DNA of 64,000 bases from Xiphias gladius. Its lineage: Eukaryota; Chordata; Actinopteri; Istiophoriformes; Xiphiidae. Under the pieces are notes generated by a model. It worked only from the letters and a program-made list of their open reading frames with translations, did no database searches and was not told where the DNA came from. Below, piece by piece: positions 55,921 through 64,000 of this stretch (positions are counted from its first letter, which is position 1; the number at the start of each line of letters is the position of its first letter). The translations under genes were made by a program, and so were the position numbers. The stretch is taken from positions 18,743,501-18,807,500 of the forward strand of contig NC_053413.1 of assembly GCF_016859285.1 (NCBI RefSeq), in the 5' to 3' direction.

Positions 55921-57007
55921 TTCTCTATTAAAGGGGTCTCTTCTCTACTCACTTATGTGACAGGTTTATAAGGAGAGAAAAAAAGCAACAGGTGGAAGCT
56001 GGAGCCATTAGTTCAGTGTGAAGTAAGCATCACAAAAGGAACTTGCTGGTTAGAAACATCAGAAAAAGCTCATAAAACAGCTTATATGTGATGCCAATGT
56101 GGTCTTTGAGGCAATTGATCAAAAAGCTTATTTTTCCCCCAAAAAACCTCGATCATCATATGTTTCCCTTTACAGGAATAGTTCAGAATGGAGTTTAACC
56201 TGTACAAGAATAGATAAATCAACCTGAGAATGCAAAGGGCCCCATTTACATGCTTTTAAGATGTGGAATAATACCCAGAAAAGTTACAACACTTCATTGA
56301 TCAATCTCACATTGGACTTTCAAAAAGCAAAGCCAGAACAAACAAGGCAAAATGAAATGTGGGTAACACAAAGGTTAAGGTGCGTTTGCAGTGTTTCCTC
56401 AATATGCATTTCAAATCTAAAACCAGTGCAGTTCAAATATTTTTTAAATAATGATTTTTATGATTAAGAAACAGGTTTATTAGTACAATCTCAATTTGAA
56501 ACACACCAGGTAAATTACTCCCTGATAATGACGGATGTGATGCAAAAACTAGAACCTGCCAATTCCTTTCAGACACACCTGTGTCCAATTAACGAGGAAA
56601 CGCTGTGTTTATGCATTAAATATGACAAGATTTTTCTTTTAAGACATCTGAAAACCCAACATGTCCCACAGTGTCTGGCTCACCCACCTTTGTTTTGGCA
56701 TGCTGGAGAATAATGTACGCTACCTATTGTGGAATGGAATATTTAAATAATTCAAAGTACGTACTGTGCAAAATAAAACCAAACAAGCTTAATTATACTG
56801 AAAATCGTAATTGTTTCATGAAAGGCAGTACAAATGTCTCTGACAGCAGCACTGCCTTTTAAGAAGCAGGCAAACATCACAACCCAAATGATTTCATGCA
56901 TGAAATAAGACGACTTCATAATTAAAATGAAAAAAACCAAACAAAAAAAACTGTATAATGACCGATGCACTGCTTACAGCACTGTTAATACAGAAATATA
57001 AATCTCA

Positions 57008-57900
57008 TTTGCCAGTTTATTAGGTTCACCCAGCTAAAACTAATACCGCCCTTCAATAAATCCTTTGTTCATGTTCAAGATGTAGTTTGTTTTGCTGCTG
57101 AATTGTAGTATTTTAATCTGAGGTGTTTTTTCTAATATTTTGTCCTCCAATTAGAGCTAGACCAATTAGTTGTTTGACATAAAATTAATGGTTTGTAGAG
57201 CTGAGACTATCAGTCGCTTAGTCAATCACCAGAAAATGAACTGGCAACTATTTTGATAATCAATTAATCATTTCATACATTCTTTTCGAAGCAAAAATGC
57301 CAAACATTTGCTGGTTCCAACTTTCCAAATGTGCAGATTTAACGTTTTGTCTTTTTTGTATATTACAATAAACTGAATCTTTGGCCTTTGGACTGTTGAA
57401 CATCTGTAGACATCACCTTGGGCTCTAGGAAACGTTGATGGACATTTTTCATTATTTTAGGACAATTTATAAACAACAGAACTCAATTAAATCGAGATAA
57501 TAGGCAGATTAATCAATAATGACAATAATTGCTCCGGAAATCTGTGATGGGCATTTTTCCACACAATTCTGCCATTTTAAAGGAGAAAATCATTAACTGA
57601 TTATTCAAGAAAATCATGGCCAGATTAGTCACAGCCCTAATTTTGTGTACAAATAATTATGGGTAGACAAAATACCATTGATACCTTTCAGTATACCGCA
57701 ATACATTTTAACAGTAGCACGAACTAAACCCTCTAAAATGATTATAAAGTTGAGACAGCACCTCTTTTTTAGTAGTTTCAACAAAAACTGAACATTTGAA
57801 CCTTCATTTTCACGAAGGTAGGATTTATTGCAGAGCTGCTGTATTAGAGTGCATTAGCTAAACACAAGTGTGCCTGTCGTATAAAATGGTAGTTTAAAAT
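57008..57900. mobile_element. Fold-back MITE interrupted by a nested second element
   Basis: The left arm reads TTTGCCAGTTTATTAGGTTC ACCCAGCTAAAACTAAT and the right arm CTTCATTTTCACGAAGGTAG GATTTATTGCAGAGCTGC; both match the intact element at 10612-11027. Between them, 57150-57640 is a GGGCTGCAACTAAC-type element (GTAGAGCTGAGACTATCAGT ... GATTAGTCACAGCCCTAA). The second therefore inserted into the first. Confidence 0.65.
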
Positions 57901-57984
57901 ACTGTCACTACACCACTAAACTGCAATAAACCAGAGTATGGGTTAGAGCATCCGCTGAAAATCAGCTTACACATCAAGACTCAC

Positions 57985-58006
57985 CTTTGGGAACTGGAAC
58001 TGGAAG
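57985..58006 (-). other. Possible 22-nt micro-exon of eef1d
   Basis: On the minus strand an acceptor-like TTGGACATTAG is followed by CTTCCAGTTCCAGTTCCCAA AG and a consensus donor GTGAGT. It would lie between the promoter exon and the long-isoform exon. Only the splice motifs support it. Confidence 0.2.
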
Positions 58007-58490
58007 CTAATGTCCAACAGAGAGATAAAAGACAATACAAAAACTCTAATAGACCGAACACATATTTACAATCCCTTACGGGCAAAAAAAAAAAAAACAA
58101 CAACCACAGGACTATAATTCGTTTCATGATGCACGAATGAAAGAGCTAAACTTCAATTCACTTAATGAAATATTATAAATGGGAGCAATCTTGTCAGTCT
58201 GAAAGAAGTTGGCAATTCATGTATAATACCGGTCACAAAACAGGTAAGTGGATTAGTCAAAGTGATAGTAGTGACAGTAAAACTTGGTGTAGTGTTCATC
58301 TGTTGCTTTAACACCCGGGAACCGGGTAAAGTTGCGTTACCCAAGTTTTTTGACAGCCGCCTCCAACTTGTAGTTTGGTTGACCACGTGGCGCTTAAAAA
58401 CTCTAAATTCAGAATGGTTCGTTGGTTTTACAAATAGTTACACTCATTACAATGTCCCAAATCGTAAGAATAAAACTTCACTGTACTTAC

Positions 58491-58620
58491 TCTTGGTTTT
58501 ATTCGACGTTTTATGGCCCGGTAGCTGTCCCTTGGCGTGCTGCCTCGCCTGTAATCCGACGGTGGAAGAGAACTTGCATTAACGGGCCGCCTGTATTCTT
58601 CAGTGACAGAGGGGGGAGGG
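58491..58620 (-). other. Probable promoter-proximal 5' non-coding exon of eef1d
   Basis: Minus strand: a GC-rich leader ending AATAAAACCAAGA|GTAAGT at 58491/58490. No ATG opens a frame reaching the donor in a useful phase. The start of the exon is approximate. GC and CpG content rise here relative to flanks, as expected for a housekeeping promoter. Confidence 0.5.
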
Positions 58621-58624
58621 ATGT

Positions 58625-60131
58625 CAGCTTTGCGTCGACTTTATCGAGGATTTTCGCGTTTGTTTAGCGTCTATGAAAAATTTAGTAACGTAAAAAGTCA
58701 CAGAAAAACGTGCCATCGCCCGTGAACCCTTAAGATACAAAGGCTTCCGTGTTTTCGCTACTATTTGGGTCGTGCGTTAAGATTGGTATGATCCATTTTG
58801 GCAAAGACTTCATTTCCCATGATCCTAGGAGAACGGCAGTTAACGGGCAGCTGTAAGCAGTGATTAACATGATGTTTTGACAGGCTGTGGGGCCTGTCCC
58901 CTGACACAACTGTGATATTTTTGTGTTTAGTTTGAACGGCTCTGCAGCGTTGCTTTTGGCTTTTGTCTTTCCGGTTTGACAACTGGACCTCTGTCACCGC
59001 ATCTCTTAAAATAAAACCTGGATGAATGTTAGTAAATTTAAGTTTGGCTCGGGTTTAAGTCTGTCGTGGAGCCAAATAAACATAGTTTTACCTCCCTTTT
59101 CCTGCAGAGGGCAGACTAGTCGAGCCGATTTAAACAGACTATAAATCGTGTAGAGAAGCTATACAAGGCTACAGGGTATTATTAATAATATTTTGTATAG
59201 ATTTCGTAAAACAGACTAGATTATTTGGATTGATATAGGTTTGACGTATTTTCTATTACATCTTAATTTAGTAAGTTTTCACTGCATTTGGTATCTTTGT
59301 TCTGAATGTAGCTTTTATTCTTCTTCCTATAATTAATATTAGTAGCAGTAGTATTGATTTTGTTGTTTTTACTGTTTACAGGTTTACAGGTTAAATTTCA
59401 CAGGTTCAGACTTTTTAATATTTTTGTTGCAGGGTGGTGTTTCTAGAAGTATTGATTTACATAATTTTCAATTTGTAGGGTATGGCAGGTGCAATACAAG
59501 AAATTAAAACGATTTTTTATTTTATTTTATTTTTTTTTATTACATGTTCAACTGTCATAGAACCACTCCATAATTAATTTCTCAAATAGTTAGATGTCTA
59601 AAAGATCATAAATAAATAAATAAAAACACATCACTATCAACTATACACAAATTTGCCCATAGCTAGATAATAACAGTTGGTACTGCTTTGGATTTTTAAA
59701 ATAGATTTTCAATTTCAGCTTAGTTGGGCAAGATTTCAGTGTGGTTTTGGTAGATTTAATTTATTGTAGTAGTTGTTGTTATTGTATTCAAAACACTATT
59801 GAATACAATCACGCATTTTTACAATTTTTGTTGCAACGTGGAGTTTGCACATAATCTGCATCAGGTATTGTATGATACAAGCAATGATTCAGTTATTTCT
59901 TTTCAGGATATGTTCAACTATCATACAACCCCTTAACAAATAATTACATACATAAAAGAACACACGTCAACATCCATTTTTTCACACGGTTAGATATTTT
60001 AATTTCAGTTTATACTGATCAGAATCAAAGCTTGCATTTGGCTGCAATGGCTGCGTTTACACAAAGCAAAGGTGGGAACTATAATTCAGAGCTTAATAAA
60101 CAGCAGAGATAAACACTAGTGCATCACACAC
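58625..60131. other. Intergenic stretch
   Basis: Very AT-rich after 59100. It holds TTTTATTTTATT-type low-complexity sequence at about 59515-59545 and two related blocks (AACTGTCATAGAACCACTCC ATAATTAATT near 59550 and AACTATCATACAACCCCTTA near 59918), suggesting a local duplication. No gene seen. Confidence 0.45.
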
Positions 60132-60214
60132 TACCAGGAGTGGGGATCGAACCCACGAAGACAACTGTCCATTGGATCTTAAGTCCAACGCCTTAACCTC
60201 TCGGCCATCCTGGT
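60132..60214 (-). tRNA. tRNA-Leu (anticodon UAA)
   Basis: Minus strand 83-nt cloverleaf: acceptor ACCAGGA pairs with TCCTGGT plus discriminator A; D arm GGCCGAGAGGTTAAGGC; anticodon stem-loop TTGGACTTAAGATCCAA with loop CTTAAGA, so anticodon TAA; long variable arm as expected for tRNA-Leu; T arm GTGGGTTCGATCCCCAC. It contains A and B boxes (TGGCCGAGAGG; GGTTCGATCC). No intron. On the minus strand the bases after the 3' end read GTGTGTGATG, so no immediate poly(T) terminator was seen. Confidence 0.95.
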
Positions 60215-63200
60215 TGGGTAAACTTTGATGTGGAGTAAGTCGTACCAAACGGTCTTACTCCATGCATGGTTTAATGCATGGACATGGTGACTAACATTTG
60301 CCACTTCCACATAACTGTCACTGAGGAATCAAAACTGAAAAAAATGTGCAGTGATAATTATCTTTTACAACTGTTTGTACAAAGGAAACATGATAGATAG
60401 AGATTTCAAGATGAGCAACAGGAGCTCTCAAATCTCTCCTGTGAAATACAGATTGCCGAGTTACTCCTGACAGCTTCAGAAATCTGACAGACGTGCGAAA
60501 GCCGTCAGATGTCAGGCAGCTGGCCTCAGCTAAACTGTTAAAAGCAAAGGGCAGAGTTTTATCACCTGTGAACTGAAATGAATGCGTCTGTTGAGAGAGT
60601 TTTTGTGAACCCATGAGGACATTATATACCCGTTAAATCTCTGGCCCAACAACCTACTCACAGTTACATAGTTACAATACACATTTAAAACTTTTATCTT
60701 ATCTTTTCTCTTCAGAAGGCAAATAGGGAAAGTAGGAAAAACAGCAGACGTTATGTTGAGAAAGAATTTGATCTGTCCTGGGTACTCTTAAATTCTCTTA
60801 AATTAAAACTGTGGTTTGTGCTTTACAAGAAAGACAGTTTATGATTTATCCTTCATCATTAAAATCTGTGAAACATCCTTCTTTGACATTTGGTGTTCTT
60901 GGAAGGAGCTCAATAACACTACTTTCACTGATGGGCTGATGTATTCCTCCGTCACCCAGCCTTTCCCTGCCCTCATTTCTTCTTACCCACATTACTTGTG
61001 ATTGCATTTCTTTCTTTTGCATCATGTACTATTTCCCATAACTAAGTGATACAGTACATGTCGGCGGGGTGCTGTTCTGTACTTTAAATTTCTTCAGGAT
61101 TTTTAATGTCAATATTATGCTTCTACAATTCATCTGGGGAGCCCCTGGACTGAAGAGCCGTCTCCAAAAGTATTGGCACACGTCGATTTGTAACAGTAAA
61201 TTGTCTATAATGCTTTCACTTGAGTTTCTCTTACTTGACATCAAAGGTGAAAGCTATTTATTATAATAATGCACACCGCAGTTCAGTCAGTCTTTTTGCT
61301 AAATAAAGTTCACATTCCAGCATTGCTAACAGGTGTGACCCGGGGTGTAAACATAATCCGGCTTCAAGAATTGACGTACAACAAATTTTATGGGTCAGTG
61401 AAATGAGCGTACTTTTTGTTTTTATTCAGAACAGAGCCAAGTATCGCCTGAACTGTGTCATTAGGAATAATACATGTGGATTTTAAAACTGGCCGATGTT
61501 CCTCTTTAAGCAAACCCCCTTCACTATGTTTTCACCCTGTAGCACTGATAAGGGCTGCCCTGAGCTTTTGGAGAGTGGGTAATGCAGAGCCAGATTGCCC
61601 AGCTACAGCCGGCCCCGGGCCAGAGGCCTGTTATGAGCCCCAAGTGTTTCCCAACTTAGTTTGCTTATAAGTAAGGATATTCAACATGAAAGCATGATAT
61701 CACCTGGAATATTAACAGTTTTACAAGGTCACCTCAACATGACAAGGTCTCAGTTTTAGATAGAAAAACAGAGAGTGGGGTACCCAGTTGTCAAAAGCAC
61801 CCTAGACCTCCAGAGGCTCCAAATGCCTGAGGTTTAATTCATATCATTTTGGTCTACATAATTCCATTATCATTATAATAATATTATTATCAACTGCAGA
61901 GTCTCCAATCCTCCATCTTGTGGGCCTGGTCTTTTAGAGGGACTCCAAATCTAGTTTTAAGACCCGAAATTGTTTACTTCATATTGAGCTCATTTACTGT
62001 GAAGTTGTGTTTTATCAACTTGCTTCATTTTTTTCTGTGTCAAGTATAATTAACGCACAGAAAACCTTTGGTTAGGTTGTATTATTCCATCATAGAGTGT
62101 ATTGTAAGGCTGCAACCAACAGCTATTTTCACTATCAATATATCTGACAATTATTTTCTTTAATAATTGATTGATTGTTTAGTCTATAAAATGTCAGAAA
62201 ATAGTCACCATAAATCCATGAAGCTCAAGTTAACATAGTCAGATTGCTTCTTCTGTCTGACCAACAGTCAAAATCCCAAAAATGTTGAGTTTACTATCGA
62301 ATAAAACAGTGAGAATTGGCAAATATTCACATTTGAGAAACTGGTGCCAGTGAAGTTGTGGCATTTTTTCTTAAAAAATTATTTAAGTGATTAATCAATT
62401 ATAAAAAACAAATGTTGCCAATTAATTTTCTGTCTATCAACTAATCAATAAATCAACTAATTACTTCAGCTCTAGAGTGATCGTTGGTCTCAGTGTCTGG
62501 GAAAATAATGAAACTGCCATATACAGTGGGGTCAGTGGGTGCCCAAGAACAAAATTTTGCCCAAGGGCTCCTCAGGGGGTTAATCTGGCCATGCTGGTAG
62601 CCCTGGGGTTGAAGGGCCAATCACCATATGCAACATCCCAGGTTTAAATCAGGCCAGGTTTGTTGCACGTAGTCGCCTATCTATCTACCCTCATTTCCTG
62701 TCATGCCTCCGTCCGTGACTTTTATCTATTAAGGCATGAAATGGCCAAAAAAAAAACTTTAAAAAAAGGCAGGAGTTGGCTTTAGGCTTTTTTAATTTAG
62801 TTTTATCTAATCAATCGGTTAATCAACTTATTAACACGCAGTGCTGGGGCATAAGGGGCCACTGAGGTTTGCCCAGTTGATAATCCAGTTTTGAGATGAG
62901 GAAAGAAAGGAAAAAACATCTTACAACCTGTGTCGAGCCAAAAATCTATCTGGGAAATCTACCTGAGTATGAATGTGAGGGTAAATACACAGCTTACTGG
63001 AATATATGTAAAAACAATAACTATATTGAACTTGTTTGCTTTTATAACTTAAACTAGGTCTTGTTAATAGGACACACCATGGCCCATTAACATTATCTTT
63101 GAATAATAATTTGTTTGATGTCAAAATGATAAAATTGGCTCTTTCTCCCTCATTAAAAAAAGCCCAGAATCTCTGAATATGCAAATATTTTTTGTTTCAA

Positions 63201-63800
63201 AAGTTTAACTGCTGGACACCGGATGTCTTCCATTTCACTGAAAAGTCCATTGTATGTGCACTGGAGGCTTCAGGTTTCCATACCACCTTGTGTAAACTGC
63301 AATATGTTGGACCACGATTTGCCTCCGAACTAGTTGTAGTGTTGCAAAATCTCATGCTTCGGGCTTGTACGTACACCTGATAAACTCAGACTTAAGGTGA
63401 GCTCCGAGAAACTTTCCTCCTTCAGCAGATGGATGTGAAAACAGTCTTAACATAGTGTGCATCATTCTGCACAGTGAATCTATAAACATCCAATTGAAGT
63501 AACAAGAAGCGGGGGAGAATTACTAAAACAGTATACATCAAGTCGTTCATCTTTCTCAGTTTCAGTCACAAAAGGGGGCCTACAATACAGCGGGTTGCCC
63601 CATCCCTCCAATTTAGGACCAAATTAACCCCCACTAAAAATGAAAAAAGATTTTTAAAAATTCAGTGTTTCGTGTTTTTCTTTTGTTTGTCTCCTTTCTT
63701 TTGTGCTGTTTTTTTCCCTCTCAGTGCTGTTAAGTACTTTGGATCAGCTGTATTTTGTATTTTGTAAAATACTATATGGACTGAATAAAGCTGAGTTGAA
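60215..63800. other. Long intergenic stretch
   Basis: No gene recognised. A GGGCTGCAACTAAC-family element occupies about 62105-62475 (GGCTGCAACCAACAGCTATT ... AACTAATTACTTCAGCTCTA). A 'GGGTGCCCAAGAAC ... CCCAAGGGCTCC' repeat lies at 62530-62610. An AATAAA occurs at 63784-63789 but on the strand opposite to the right-edge exon. Confidence 0.45.
62105..62475. mobile_element. GGGCTGCAACTAAC-family MITE copy
   Basis: Begins AAGGCTGCAACCAACAGCTA and ends AATAAATCAACTAATTACTT CAGCTCTA, with internal CTGACCAACAGTCAAAATCC and CACATTTGAGAAACTGGTGC. No coding capacity. Confidence 0.8.
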
Positions 63801-63893
63801 TTGAGTTGGGAGGCTATCGCCCCTATAGGGGAAGTATTTTTTGCATACAGGAAATCATGAATGAAAACCTATCAACAAATACAAACGTGGACT

Positions 63894-63999
63894 CACCATC
63901 TTCGGATCTTTTGCCTCTCGCTCCCCTTTTGTCTTTTCTTTCATCACGTAAAGCAATCACAGACCAGTATGTGTTGGTAAACAAGGGCACTCTTCTGCA
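63894..63999 (-). CDS. Probable coding exon of an unknown minus-strand gene (cut by window edge)
   Basis: On the minus strand an open frame (RRVPLFTNTYWSVIALRDER then KDKRGARGKRSED) ends at a consensus donor GAAGATG|GTGAGT at 63894/63893. The other two frames are closed or unlikely. The exon seems to start at or beyond the window edge; CTGCAG at the very end could be an acceptor. Too short to name. The 3' exons of this gene, if any lie in the window, were not recognised. Confidence 0.35.
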
Positions 64000-64000
64000 G

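Noticed and set aside
55312-55971. Plus-strand frames of 148 and 67 codons
   Set aside because: They are antisense shadows of the eef1d long-isoform exon, which has motif and splice support on the minus strand.

Overview
The window looks like the nuclear genome of a teleost fish. Genes are split by GT-AG introns, TRIM genes have the classic 96/234/160-nt exon layout, CpG is sparse, and the dispersed repeats (a 'GGGCTGCAACTAA' MITE-like family, a fold-back MITE, tandem repeats) are typical of fish. No bacterial, plasmid or viral gene was seen. All gene models were built by hand by joining exons whose splice sites and phases agree.

Layout, left to right. (1) 193-3172, + strand: the last three exons of an unrecognised Ser/Pro-rich protein. 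(2) 5924-24256, + strand: a 25-exon gene whose joined exons total 3,747 nt, giving 1,248 residues in one open frame. Its domain order is RING, B-box 1, damaged B-box 2, SAM-like, two ubiquitin-like segments, a novel middle region, a VWA domain with a complete MIDAS, a UBC (E2) domain with catalytic Cys, and a U-box. (3) 27690-28406 and 31623-33281, + strand: two tandem THEM6-like hotdog-fold genes, each with an upstream non-coding exon. (4) 34997-41134, + strand: a TRIM25-like RING/B-box/coiled-coil gene that lacks a PRY-SPRY domain. (5) 41976-47713, + strand: a full TRIM with PRY-SPRY. Its first exon, with about 1 kb around it, is a near copy of the first exon of gene 2. (6) 47891-58620, - strand: eef1d, encoding translation elongation factor 1 delta, with both the ordinary short reading frame and the long-isoform exon. 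(7) 60132-60214, - strand: tRNA-Leu(UAA). (8) At the right edge, a probable coding exon of an unknown - strand gene.

The most unusual object is gene 2. It predicts one polypeptide carrying a RING E3, a U-box E3, a ubiquitin-conjugating E2 and ubiquitin-like segments around a VWA adhesion/scaffold domain. This would be a self-contained conjugation machine. Its RING exon probably arrived by segmental duplication from the neighbouring TRIM gene about 36 kb away. The exon joins the downstream gene in phase 0, so a chimeric protein is possible, but the join needs RNA evidence.

Three of the six main genes are therefore ubiquitin/ISG-ligase-like. TRIM families of this type expand in fish and often act in antiviral immunity; that role here is inference. 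EEF1D and THEM6 are housekeeping-type genes. Introns and intergenic gaps are mostly AT-rich unique sequence plus MITE remnants and microsatellites.
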